Of a stretch of 48,083 bases of DNA, positions 1-9,839 are shown piece by piece. Every line of letters begins with the position of its first letter. The stretch's first letter is position 1. The notes under the pieces were generated by a model. The model had not been told where the DNA came from, did not search any database, and saw only the letters and a list, made by a program, of their open reading frames with translations. The position numbers were made by a program, and so were the translations under genes. The stretch comes from Armatimonadota bacterium (lineage in GTDB: Bacteria; Armatimonadota; UBA5829; DTJY01): assembly GCA_025358205.1 (NCBI GenBank), contig JANYKG010000126.1:1-48083 (forward strand), in the 5' to 3' direction.

Positions 1-166
1 CACTTCATTCTACACACTCCATAGTTACGCATTTTGTCTTCATGTTCGCTGCAATCTCCGTTTCGACATCACCATGGTCAAGGCCTAACTAGGTTCCCAT
101 CCATTCGCATAGCTTGCCTATGGACTGAGTAGGCGGTCCGACAAATGAATCCTTCTCGACGCGATC

Positions 167-445
167 CTACTCATCGCCCAGTTCCATCAGTTTGTCGAGA
201 GCAACCTGAGCGCACCGCCTGAGTTCCTCCTCGTCAATGTCCTGACGTGGGTCGAATATCTCAGTGTTGTCGTTGAACGCATCCACGTCGGTGAATAGAT
301 CGAAGAGCACAGAGCGTTGGCTCTCTGACATCCAACTACCGCTGTCCGAACCGAACAACTCCAGGTACCTAGCCTCAAACTCCTTGGCCGTGATCGTTCG
401 CCCGAGGAATGAGCGAACCAGACCAACATATGTATTGAGTGACAT
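167..445 (-). CDS. Colicin-D-type immunity protein for the adjacent RHS toxin
   Basis: A 92-residue acidic protein with no signal peptide or membrane segment. It has the look of the bacterial self-protective colicin-like immunity family (PF09204): a helical protein opening with an aromatic/FLG stretch, an EFEARYLELF helix, an LFDLFTDVDAF segment and a conserved DIDEEELRR helix near the end. Members bind the colicin D tRNase domain and block its active site in the cytoplasm. Its ATG lies 2 bp after the toxin stop codon, and the GGAGG site sits inside the last toxin codons, so the two are translationally coupled. The upstream domain is colicin-D-like, so the pairing supports both calls. The family call is by recalled pattern. 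Confidence 0.8.
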   Translation of the reverse strand: MSLNTYVGLVRSFLGRTITAKEFEARYLELFGSDSGSWMSESQRSVLFDLFTDVDAFNDNTEIFDPRQDIDEEELRRCAQVALDKLMELGDE

Positions 446-447
446 GT

Positions 448-3400
448 TTACCGACCTCCCAGTCTACCCGATTCCAGCACGCATCGAAGCTGCTCCGGGT
501 TGAGCTTCCAACCACTCAGGAAGTTCCCTTCCGTGTCGGCTATCACGGCCAATCCAGTATTTGGATCGGTGTACAGGGTGGCATCCTGCCCTCGGTATAT
601 GCCCTGAGTCGCTCTGGTATCAGGGCCGCTGACGTGCTTCTCGATGGCGCTCTGAAATGCCTGAGCATTCGCTTTGCTGTAGTTACCTTCTACTCCAAAC
701 GCTTGGGCATGTTTGAACTTCGACTGCAGTTGCTTCTCGGCAAAGTTGAGAGCAGGTCTGGGGCTCTCGACGACTCCCTTCGGCGCACCGCGCACACTCC
801 GCATAGCTGGGCCAAGAGAAACCGCGAGCACAGTCGAAGAGAACGTACCGACATCGCCCCAAGCGCGGCATACCGCATCAGGACTGTGGTCTCCTCCGGC
901 CCAGCAACCGAGGCCCTCGCCGAGATGAGCGAACGCAGAGGGCGTTTGCATGATACCGTCAAACACGTCTATCGCGGTATTCACGATGGTAGCATCGCAG
1001 ACGCCGATGTTGCTGTCTAGAACGGCTTCCTTCGCGCGGCGCGTCTTCTGCTCCCAGTAGCGGGCAGTGTAGTCCGCCCACTCCGTCCCCGGCTGGAAGC
1101 CAGATGGGTCCACAACGTTTACGGGATTGCCGTTCACGTACGCATACAGATTCTGTCCGCCTGCATAACCTATCGGATCTCTGGTTAGGAATCTGCCTTC
1201 GGTCGGATCGTAGTAGCGGTGAGTCAGCAACTGAAGACCAGTTTCGGAATCCGTATAGTAGCCGTGCCGTGCACAAAAACCGTACGGATACGTGGGCGTG
1301 CCGGTGAGCAGCGAACCATAAGCATCATATAGCTGAGTCGAGACCACGTTGGCGGACGAGTCCAGCGACTGCACAACGTTCCCCTGCAGATCGAAGGTGT
1401 AGAAGGTGCTCTGTCCAGCCTCCTCCTTGCCAATAGACCGTTGGGACCAAAGGTGTTCACAGCAGAGATCACCAATGCGCCGTCATCGGGCACCAATTCG
1501 CAGACCGGGATCCATCCGGAGTAGAGGTAGTACCTGGTAACGCCGTCTGATGTCTTCCAAGCCCGGAGCCCGTCCGAGGTGTACCCTGCTGACATGGCTC
1601 CAAAGGATGTCAGTCGGTTCTCAGCGTCATAGTCCAGCGAATTGCCGTTGTACAGCCTTGGATTGCCATCAGCATCGTAGATGAACAGATCATTCTGGTT
1701 CTTGGCATTACTGTAGGTCTTGGCGACACCCCTGAGAACCGTTGGATTGCCGGCACCATCGTACTGGAATGCGTAGCTGTATCCACCATTTCGAGTGGAC
1801 TGCTCGGTCACCAACTGGTCGAGATTGCTGTACGAGTAGTTGGTAGTCCCACTGAACAGCGGACTCAAGCCGGGAATGTCCGCAGCCATCGTAAGTAGGT
1901 TGCTTGCCGGATCATATCCAGAGGCGCTTGACGGGGCAATGAACTGAGAGAGCAGTGTCTGGTTCTGATCCATCTTCCTATTCGTGATGCTGGTAACAAG
2001 TCCTCGCTGGTTGTAGTCATACGTGGTAGACGAGGCCGGGGCCACTTGGGTCTGCAGCCAATCGTTGTTCAGATAACTCCATGAATATGCCTCACAAAAT
2101 GGGTTCGTCATCCCCACCGGACGGCCGGCCGCGTCGTAGGTATATCCAAAATCCCCCGCCGGCGTAGACATCGTCATCAAGCTACCGTTCGGATAGTACT
2201 GGTACTGGATGGTCTGGGCGGGAAGTCCTGCGTAGGCTGACGTTTCCAGGTATGGCACATCACTATTGTCGTACGCGAAGCTGCGGATCCCAGTCCCGTC
2301 CTGCACCTGCGACAATCTTCCGTACACCGGATCGTAGCTGAAGTGAACATTAAGCACAGGCGTGGCCGGATACAGGATATCGGTTGGAAGATCTTCGGGG
2401 TCCGAATAAGCAAACTGTATGACGGTCTGGCTGGGATCAATGATCCTCAGTACCCTTCCGGCGACATCGTACTCCGGGAACTGCACTACATCGCCGCCAG
2501 GATACTCGATACGTCTAAGAAGACCAAGTGGCGGGTCATAGGTGTCCGGATCGCCATCATCGTCATAGACATAGTTGGTGGTGTTGCCCCTGCCATCAGT
2601 GATAGTCTTCACCCGGTAGAGCGTATCATACGTATACGAGACTGGGTTGATGTCCCCGCCAAGGGACAGAAGTTCGCCTTCCGGTCCGTAGTTCCTTCGA
2701 ACCTGCCGGAACCGATTGCCGTTCTCATCGAAGACCGTCGTTCTGACCAGCGGGCCACCTGGATACAGGTAGTCAATGTGCTCCATGATCCTGCCACCTG
2801 GATTGATGACCCCAAGTGTCGGATCATAGATCGTTGAGCAGTCGCCATTGTCTTCATCAGAGGGAGTGTCTGTCCAGTTGTCAGCATTGTCCGAAGCTAC
2901 CAGGTCGAAATAGTAGGTGCCCTCTTCTGGAGGAACGAAGCTGAACGATCCCGACGCTCCTGTTTGGTCGTCAGGATAGTACATCCAATAACCTGTTCCG
3001 CACTTGTACCATAGCTCCACATGGTTGAGACCACTGTAGTCATCAGAGGCTCCTACGTAGTTCACTGTTATCGGACTAGTTCCAGTATAGACTGGTGCCG
3101 ATGCCGTACCGGGGTCAGGTGGGGTTGTGTCAGGTGGATAGTAGGAGATGTCCCACTGGCAACGTGGTCGGAGCACCCTTATTTTCCCACCGCCTGTGAT
3201 AGATTCGCAGCTACTGATACCCGTGACACCTACGAAACATCCCACAGCCGGAGCCCACATCTCCAGGTTGGTGTTCAGGTTCTGCCAATCCCAACTCACC
3301 CTCAGTCCGATGGCACTGTGCGAGTTTCCGTCATTCAAAGCGGACCCATCGTCTACATAGAAGCAGTTCTCGTCTTGATATACTCCGGTTACTCTACCCA

Positions 3401-4697
3401 CCGCCTTGACGAGCAGACCGATATTGTTGGTGCCATATCCAGGCGGTGTGTCGACTCCGGGCGAAAGGACATTGAAACTGGCACCTCCTAGCACCGCGTT
3501 ATTCATGGTAGTGGGACGAACATCCGAGTAGGTAGACGCACTGCTAATGCCATCGGTACTGGCCTCTATCCATCGCTCGCCACTCGGCAAGGTGTTCGTC
3601 GTTCCTGTGACGTTGACCATCAGGTCCTTCTCCATCCAGGTCCAACCAGTATAGTGTACCAGGATACCCGAATTCCGATCAGGCTCTTCCACATACAGGT
3701 GATCGTCTGCGAGATCGTGCCTGTCGGCAGTGATGATCTTGGCGCAGATCGTTACGCTACAGCTGTTTGGCAGTGACTTCGCATAGGCAATGGTCCCTTG
3801 CCCAACCGTTTGAATGCGCCCATCGAGTATTTGCGGGTCGTAACCCGGACCAATATCCACGCATATCACCGGAGTTGTCCCGACATGCCTAGTCTGCCCG
3901 GCGATGAGGTTCACTCGATCAGTCACTGGCACATCAGCGGTGCAGTAGGCTCTTATCCAGTCTTCTGAGGGGAGATCGTCGGCGATATCGACGTACTTGT
4001 ACTCCGTGCTATCAATCGTCTCGACGCCGATGCCAATGATCCTCTTACACTGAAGCTCTACCGGCGTCCCGTCAGGCAAACCCGTCACTTCTGGAATGCC
4101 GGAGTACAATGACTGCGTCTGCATTCTCTGAGACTGAGAACGCTGTAAACCAATGATATCCGCAACTGTAGGGTAGTAGTCTGGAGCTTTTGCTGGGTCA
4201 GCGATCGGTTCAGCGGTTGACATTGACGCGGCTGCAGCCACTCTGGTTCGAACCGTCAGATCGACCATCCATCGCCACGGTGTAGCGCGAAAAGGCCCCT
4301 TTGATAGAGGCCCGTGTCTGAGGAGATTGCCTTCCTTGTCCGTGTAACCATAGATCGTCGGGTTGGAAATGATCCGGCTTCCGTTACTTAGAGTAGACAC
4401 ATCCCCTTCGACATCGATGATCTGCTTCAGCCTGAGTTCCGGAGAGGGAGGGGTAATCACAACGATTCGATCCGTGCTGCTGAAACACTCGCGTATCACA
4501 AGATATGAAGGGGTAGTCTTTCCTTCAATCTTGTCAACTAGAACTGCATCCAAGTATACATGCGATCCATCCTCAAGTCTTGTTGCGTGCCCTATGGTCC
4601 CCGGTCTCGTCATCCAATCAGGAACTGCACTCGCCGATACGGAAAGCGGGGATACAAGAAGACTTATCACAATTGCAGTACGAAGCGTCAGCATCAA
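448..4697 (-). CDS. Exported RHS-repeat polymorphic toxin with C-terminal colicin-D-type tRNase domain (frameshifted)
   Basis: About 1,415 codons in two overlapping frames. Frame 1 (TTG at 4697 or ATG at 4694 after AGGAGG) has a signal peptide (about residues 1-24), several beta-rich OB-like segments to about 540, an Ig-like domain (about 545-645), then RHS/YD repeats. Frame 2 resumes near 1430 with the RHS core, ending at the typical DPIGY...NPVNVVDPSGF hallmark, a linker, and a terminal toxin domain of about 95 residues. Counting from the methionine encoded at 1372-1374, that domain has K219, K221, H222, then S287 and W289. These match, with nearly the same spacing, the colicin D residues recalled as K608, K610, H611, S677 and W679, which cleave the tRNA-Arg anticodon loop. 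An immunity gene follows. One base is missing near 1421-1434, so as written the toxin domain is not translated in frame. It could be a sequencing error, a decayed gene or recoding. Confidence 0.85.
1421..1434 (-). other. Frameshift point in the RHS toxin gene
   Basis: Frame 1 reads NTFGPNGLLARR and then degenerates into arginine- and proline-rich nonsense. The next frame picks up with GQSTFYTFDLQGNVVQ, the expected RHS continuation. The switch falls in an AGGAGGAGG run on the coding strand, and one extra G there would restore a continuous protein. The run is both a triplet repeat prone to length error and Shine-Dalgarno-like, the kind of element that can promote -1 frameshifting. No clear slippery heptamer is visible. 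Confidence 0.7.
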
Positions 4698-4980
4698 GAG
4701 CTATACCTCCTATGGATCATCTGAACGGCATAATGCAAACAGACTATCCATTAGCTGCCATCATCTCAGATTCCTCCCTGTGTAAATGAGAAAGAGAGCA
4801 ACCTACGGATGTCAGAGTGGGTTAGTAGCACATATAAAGGGCGAGTTTTGTGAGAGAAATGCAGCAGGTAGCGATCGAATGGAACATGCAGAGAGCAGCG
4901 TGGGATGAGTCGAGTTTCTGCGCATCAATGGAGTATCATACAAGATGCGAAAGCCTTTGGAAGGATCTTCCGAGTTGTGA
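4698..4980. other. Intergenic region between the RHS gene and tRNA-Gln
   Basis: On the minus strand this leader holds a GGGAGGAATCTGAG site followed by a six-codon reading frame (MMAANG, stop) about 60 bp before the RHS start, possibly a leader peptide. No repeat of the tRNA 3' end was found here or at 1-166. Nothing else is recognised. Confidence 0.35.
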
Positions 4981-5056
4981 TGGCTGCCGGACAAGGACTC
5001 GAACCTTGAACATCATGCTCCAGAGGCACGCGCTCTGCCAATTGAGCTATCCGGCA
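4981..5056 (-). tRNA. tRNA-Gln (anticodon CUG)
   Basis: The reverse complement folds into a complete cloverleaf of 76 nt. The acceptor stem TGCCGGA pairs fully with TCCGGCA, including the U1-A72 pair typical of tRNA-Gln. The D arm is GCTC...GAGC, the anticodon arm CGTGC-CTCTGGA-GCATG, and the T arm CAAGG-TTCGAGT-CCTTG. The anticodon is CUG, the discriminator base is G73, and CCA is encoded. Its 3' end faces the RHS toxin module, a position often used by integrating elements, although no attachment repeat was found. Confidence 0.97.
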
Positions 5057-5219
5057 GCGACGGGTTATTCTAACATGCCAGGCATGGTATGTCAATAGTT
5101 CAGCCGCCAAGTTCAGACGCCGCGCAGGGCCTTCGCGCATTATTCATGATTCCCGTGAACAATGCGGGGTGGGAACGACTCCCGTATTCCCCAGATGCGC
5201 ATATTGTTCGCCGGATGAA

Positions 5220-6479
5220 TCACTTCGCCTTCGCCGGCTCCGTCTTTTTCGGGTTGGTCTTTTTCGTTAGGTTCGACGCAATCATCTTGTTGGCGGTCGG
5301 TTTGGATTTGTCGGTGATGGCGGCAAACGGCGACGGCTTGAAGAGATTGCTGGTAATTAAGAAATTGTCGGCGGTCTTACCGATTACGATCCCCGGACCG
5401 TTGTCGTCGAAAGTGCAGCCATTGACGAGGACGCTGTCACCGCCGTCGAGTGTCATGGCAGGAATGGTCGGCCAGTTGCGTCCGCTCTTGCCGATAGAGC
5501 ATCCGGTTATCGTGAGGCTGGTACACTTGTTGACGATTACGGCAGGCGCGCCGTTGCTCCTGAGTACCGAGCCGGAGATGGTGACTCGACCCGGCCCAAC
5601 AACTTTGAGTGCGGTGGCATGCGCCCAGGAGTTCGCGCTGTTTACGCGAAGCTCAGTTACTTCCTCGACTACTATCCCTTCGACCGAGAAGTCAATGCCG
5701 CAATTCGACATGCCGCCCCAGGTGGAGCCTTCCTTCTCTTTCACAAACAGGAAGCCGACCTTGCAGGCGAAGGCGAAGCAGTTGTCCATGCGAATCTCGT
5801 CGTTGCGGCCAAGCTTGAAACCAATGCAGTTGTTGAGGCAGTAGGGATCAGGGTTCCAGACTTCTATATTCCGCAGGGTGGGAATGTCAAAGGTATTGGT
5901 GACGTACACGCCGCACGCTCGCGCCGAGACGATGAAGACGTTCTCAATGTTCAGGCGACCGACGTTGGTGGTTCCATCCGCCATGATTCCTTCATACGGC
6001 TGATGTATTGCGATGTTGGTGACCGAGATGCCGTTGCCCGATAGCTGGATGGTAGGGCCGAACTTGCGCGCCTTTTCGCCCTTGTGATCGTAATCGAAAC
6101 GCAGGCCGTGGACGGACGTGCCGGACTTGGCGATGATGCAGGGGCCGTCTGTGAAATCCACAAGGATTCTAGGCATCGGTGCGCCGTCGGCAGGCCACGC
6201 GCCGCTCGAAAGGCCGGTGAGCAGTACGCTGTCGAGTGTCAGGGACTTGGTGAGCCTGTACCTTCCGGGCGGAACCTGAACGGTCGCCCCCATTGGCCCA
6301 TCTGCGCGCGCTTTTGCGATTGCGTCAGTAAAGGCTTTGGTGTCATCAACCTTGCCGTCTCCGATCGCCCCCAGGTCTTTTACGTTCACGATTCCGTCGG
6401 TGGGTCCGGCGTACACTACAAGACCGGTCGCCATCACAACTACAAGGCAAATAAGCATTACAAGTGCAAGTCTTTTCAT
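5220..6479 (-). CDS. Exported pectate-lyase-like right-handed beta-helix protein
   Basis: The chosen ATG (6479) follows GGA with good spacing and starts a clear signal peptide (MKRLALVMLICLVVVMATG); upstream in-frame codons look untranslated. The mature protein of about 395 residues opens with VKDLGAIGDGKVDDTKAF, the N-terminal signature of the Pectate_lyase_3 family shared by polygalacturonases and phage tailspikes. It continues with many short beta-coil repeats (SLTITGCSIG, SVLVNGCTFD), and ends in a lysine- and proline-rich tail. The substrate cannot be told from sequence, and no catalytic triad was assigned. It is convergent with nothing and divergent from the GH5-like operon, so a shared control region is possible. 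Confidence 0.75.
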   Translation of the reverse strand: MKRLALVMLICLVVVMATGLVVYAGPTDGIVNVKDLGAIGDGKVDDTKAFTDAIAKARADGPMGATVQVPPGRYRLTKSLTLDSVLLTGLSSGAWPADGAPMPRILVDFTDGPCIIAKSGTSVHGLRFDYDHKGEKARKFGPTIQLSGNGISVTNIAIHQPYEGIMADGTTNVGRLNIENVFIVSARACGVYVTNTFDIPTLRNIEVWNPDPYCLNNCIGFKLGRNDEIRMDNCFAFACKVGFLFVKEKEGSTWGGMSNCGIDFSVEGIVVEEVTELRVNSANSWAHATALKVVGPGRVTISGSVLRSNGAPAVIVNKCTSLTITGCSIGKSGRNWPTIPAMTLDGGDSVLVNGCTFDDNGPGIVIGKTADNFLITSNLFKPSPFAAITDKSKPTANKMIASNLTKKTNPKKTEPAKAK

Positions 6480-6640
6480 TATGGCAGGTCCTTTCACGTG
6501 GGTAACCTTAGACCTGAATGGTAGGTCATTGGGTGGGACGTTGTCAACGGCGCGAGCAGGGAGATGTTTCTGATGCGCTGACACGAGCGCGGTTTCCGGT
6601 TATAATGTCAGCGATGTGTGGTGTCTGAGGAGGTATCGGC

Positions 6641-8917
6641 ATGACCTGGTTATCGCATTCGCTTTGCATAGGGATCATTCTAGCTGCGATGTTATCTGCA
6701 AACGGTGCGGAGGTCGCCCCGCTGCAGCCCTCGCTGAGTGACAATCGGCCTCTGAAGCTGGCCGCAGTGACCCCGGACCGAACCCGCGTTCCACGGTATG
6801 GCAAGATCGAGTTACGGCTCAATCTGCAAGGTACATTCACGAACGCGTTCGACCCTGATGAGATAGATGTTAGCGGTCGGTTCACTGCACCAGGCGGCAA
6901 GATTGTCCAAGCGTCGGGGTTCTACTTCCAGAGCTACACGCACGAACTGCGAGGCAACAGCGAGGTTATCTCGTTAAACGGCATTCCCGAATGGCGCATC
7001 CGATTCGCGCCAACACAGATAGGCAAGTACACATTAACGGTGACGGCCCGCGACCGCACAGGCGCACAGGTGCAATCCAAACCGGTCGAGTTTGAGTGCG
7101 TCGCCTCGAACGATCCCGGCTTTGTGCGAATCAGCATGGATGACCACCGGTATTTCGTCTTCGATAACGGCCAGCCCTATGTGCCCATCGGCGCGAACGT
7201 CTGCTGGGCCGGATCGCGCGGGTTGTATGACTACGCCGATTGGCTGCCGCAATACGGCAAATCGGGGTGCAACTACTTCCGCCTGTGGCTCGGACCGGCG
7301 TGGGTGACCTTTGGGCTGGAGAAAACCGGTAAGCCTGCAGATCGGTTCGGCGCCGGGAAGTTCGATCTGGCGACTTCTTGGCGGTTGGACAAGGTGTTGG
7401 ACATGGGCGCGAAACAGGGCATGTACGCGATGCTGTGCCTGGACAGCTTCAACGAGCTTCGGAAGAAGGTTGAGGGCAGCTATCCGTACTGGGAGGAGAC
7501 GCCCCAGAACGCCGCGAACGGCGGTCCGCTCAAGGAGCCGCGCGAGTTTTGGACGAACCCGACGATGCGCAAGCTCTACAGAGACAAGCTGCGGTACATG
7601 GTCGCGCGCTATGGCTGGGATACACATGTGCTGAGCTGGGAGTTCTGGAACGAGGTGGACATCATCTCGTCGTCCGCGTATGTGCCGGATGAAGTGGCGC
7701 GCTGGCACGCGGAGATGTGCGACTACATCAGGAGCATTGACCCGTGGCAGCACCTGCGAACCACCAGTTTCGCGTACTCGAGCGGCAAACCGGAGATAGA
7801 CAGCCTCTCGCAGATGGACTACGTGCAGACGCACAACTACGGCTCGCGAGACATAGCCGGTGCGCTGTCGGGTTGGCAGGTCAAGAAGGAGGTCTACCGC
7901 AAGCCGCACTACGTCGGCGAGTTCGGCGCGGATACTGAAGGCAAGGCGAACATGGAAGCAAACGGCATCGCGCTGCACAACGGCATCTGGAGCACGCTCC
8001 TTTCCGGCTCGGCTGGCACAGGAATGCTCTGGTGGTGGGACAGCCGCATCCACCCCGGGAATCTGTACCATCACTTTGCCTCACTAAGCGGGTTCATCAA
8101 AGGCGTTAATTTCCCAAAGGAGTCATTCAAGCATATTGAAGGCGCGGAGTTCAAGTCACTCGCGGCATCGCCCGGCCCGACCTACCGCGACTTGGAGATG
8201 AACGGCCCTGCATCGTGGGAATCGTCGGTCGCCAACAAGCCCACGGAAGTGGCTGTGGGTTCGTCGGGTGTTAGTGTGAAGGGGCAGGTGGCAGGGATAC
8301 TCCACGGTAAAGTGAACCACCTTGACCTCCACAACCCACTGACACTCGACGTGAATCTGCCGCATGCCACCACACTGCACGTATACGTGAGAGGCGTATC
8401 GGGCTTTGGAGGAGCGCATCTCGTCATCAGCATTGACGGCAAGACGGCTGTGGACAAGGATATGCCGAACCCTGCAAGCAATACCAAGCATGAGACGATG
8501 ACGCAGTACGACGGTGAGTACATGGTGGATATTCCCCTGGGTAAGCACAGATTGGTTGTTGAAAACATCGGCACGGACTGGATGCTTGTGGGCTATGTGC
8601 TGGACAAGGCCGAGAAAAGGACATCGCCGGACTTGCGGCTTTTCGGTTTGCGCGGAAAGAACGTATCCCTGCTGTGGGTGCAGAACTCTCTCAATACATG
8701 GTATCGAGTCAGCGAACTGAAGAAGCCGACTCCGACCCAAAGCCCTGCATTACTCAAGATTCCCGAATGGCCGGCGGGCAAATACCGCGTGCGGCTTTGG
8801 GATACATATGCGGGCAAGGAGACAGGGACGAAGGATGTGACAGTAGGAGCGTCTGGACTGCAGATCGAACTGCCCGGAATCGAAAAAGACATTGCACTGC
8901 GAATTGAAAAATACTGA
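6641..8917 (+). CDS. Exported DUF5060 - GH5-like glycoside hydrolase
   Basis: 758 residues, starting at ATG after AGGAGG, with an N-terminal signal peptide (about 1-22). Residues about 40-150 form a DUF5060-like beta-sandwich (GTFTNAFDP...; typical of cellulase-like enzymes). Residues about 160-500 form a TIM barrel: FWNEVD carries the likely acid/base E338, and YVGEFGAD carries the likely nucleophile E427, as in clan GH-A. A beta-rich carbohydrate-binding-like C-terminal part follows. It probably cleaves a beta-linked plant polysaccharide outside the cytoplasm; the exact substrate is unknown. It is the first gene of an operon, with the AAC(3)-like gene 12 bp downstream. Confidence 0.8.
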   Translation: MTWLSHSLCIGIILAAMLSANGAEVAPLQPSLSDNRPLKLAAVTPDRTRVPRYGKIELRLNLQGTFTNAFDPDEIDVSGRFTAPGGKIVQASGFYFQSYTHELRGNSEVISLNGIPEWRIRFAPTQIGKYTLTVTARDRTGAQVQSKPVEFECVASNDPGFVRISMDDHRYFVFDNGQPYVPIGANVCWAGSRGLYDYADWLPQYGKSGCNYFRLWLGPAWVTFGLEKTGKPADRFGAGKFDLATSWRLDKVLDMGAKQGMYAMLCLDSFNELRKKVEGSYPYWEETPQNAANGGPLKEPREFWTNPTMRKLYRDKLRYMVARYGWDTHVLSWEFWNEVDIISSSAYVPDEVARWHAEMCDYIRSIDPWQHLRTTSFAYSSGKPEIDSLSQMDYVQTHNYGSRDIAGALSGWQVKKEVYRKPHYVGEFGADTEGKANMEANGIALHNGIWSTLLSGSAGTGMLWWWDSRIHPGNLYHHFASLSGFIKGVNFPKESFKHIEGAEFKSLAASPGPTYRDLEMNGPASWESSVANKPTEVAVGSSGVSVKGQVAGILHGKVNHLDLHNPLTLDVNLPHATTLHVYVRGVSGFGGAHLVISIDGKTAVDKDMPNPASNTKHETMTQYDGEYMVDIPLGKHRLVVENIGTDWMLVGYVLDKAEKRTSPDLRLFGLRGKNVSLLWVQNSLNTWYRVSELKKPTPTQSPALLKIPEWPAGKYRVRLWDTYAGKETGTKDVTVGASGLQIELPGIEKDIALRIEKY

Positions 8918-8929
8918 TGGGGGATACAC

Positions 8930-9730
8930 ATGCCTGATTCATTGACCGTAAACGATATGGTGAAAGCATTCCGCGAACTAGGCCTGAAGCCGGGAGACAG
9001 TTTCATTGTCCACAGCTCATATAAGAGTTTGGGTCCGGTGGACGGCGGGCCGGACGCGGTGATAGACGCGCTGATTGAGGCGGTTGCGCCCAACGGGAAC
9101 GTGGTGTTTCCGACCTTCAACTACACCCAGAATGTCGCCGTGCCGTACTTTGATGTTGCGGTGGTGCCGTGCCGGACGGGCATCATCCCCGAGTTGAGCC
9201 GCAAGCGTCCGAATGCCGTCCGCAGCCTGCACCCCACGCACTCGGTTACCGTGATAGGCCCCGATGCGGATGAGATCACCAAGGATCACATGTCATTCCG
9301 CACGGTGGGGTTCGGCAGCCCCATTGACCGCCTGATGAAGATGGGAGGGAAGGTTTTGCTGCTGGGCGTGGGGCATACGTCGAACACCACCATCCACCTG
9401 GGCGAGGAGTATGCCGAGGTGCCGAAAGTGGGCTGGTCCGAGGAAGAAAGATGCGCGATGGTTCTTATGCCGGACGGGAGCATCTACCCACATCCGTTAG
9501 ACACATCCACATCGTGCAGCCACCACTTCGGGCCGGTTGGCGACGTGCTGCGGAAGTACGGCGAGACCAACGAAGGTATGGTGGGCGGCGCACAGGTTCA
9601 GCTCATGCAGGCGGCTGACGTCGTGAAACGAGTGCAGGAGATCATCGCGGCTCAACCGGACGCTCTGCTCTGCGATTCGCCGACCTGCCGACCGTGTTCC
9701 GGCGCGAGGAGGAACTTGGGGAGGTGTTAG
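8930..9730 (+). CDS. AAC(3)-family N-acetyltransferase
   Basis: 266 residues. The N-terminal region (VHSSYKSLGPVDGGPDAVIDALIEAV, GNVVFPTFNYT) and the later RSLHPTHSVTVIG and LLLGVGHTSNTTIHLGEEYA segments are those of the aminoglycoside 3-N-acetyltransferase family (PF02522), which transfers acetyl from acetyl-CoA to amino groups. Many members, like YokD, are not resistance enzymes. The linkage to a glycosidase and a creatininase-type amidohydrolase suggests an amino sugar or a similar amine as substrate. The C terminus ends with a cysteine-containing stretch (LLCDSPTCRPC), seen in environmental members. It is 12 bp after the glycosidase, with GGGGGAT as ribosome site. Confidence 0.85.
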   Translation: MPDSLTVNDMVKAFRELGLKPGDSFIVHSSYKSLGPVDGGPDAVIDALIEAVAPNGNVVFPTFNYTQNVAVPYFDVAVVPCRTGIIPELSRKRPNAVRSLHPTHSVTVIGPDADEITKDHMSFRTVGFGSPIDRLMKMGGKVLLLGVGHTSNTTIHLGEEYAEVPKVGWSEEERCAMVLMPDGSIYPHPLDTSTSCSHHFGPVGDVLRKYGETNEGMVGGAQVQLMQAADVVKRVQEIIAAQPDALLCDSPTCRPCSGARRNLGRC

Positions 9731-9839
9731 GTGGTAGTTGTTAGGTTGTTTGGTGGATATGAAATACAGAGTACGCAATACAAAGGACTGGGCGCTGTGC
9801 CAGGGATTTCGAGTACGAGTAAGAGTGCGAGGGGGAAAA

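Noticed and set aside
1-166. A further gene or att site beyond the immunity gene
   Set aside because: No coding frame of support and no copy of the tRNA-Gln end was visible in these 166 bases.
7034-8074. A 346-codon open frame opposite the GH5-like gene
   Set aside because: It overlaps the catalytic barrel on the other strand; a GC-rich shadow frame.
8930-9730. Aminoglycoside resistance gene
   Set aside because: The family includes many non-resistance enzymes and the gene sits in a carbohydrate operon; resistance is not supported.
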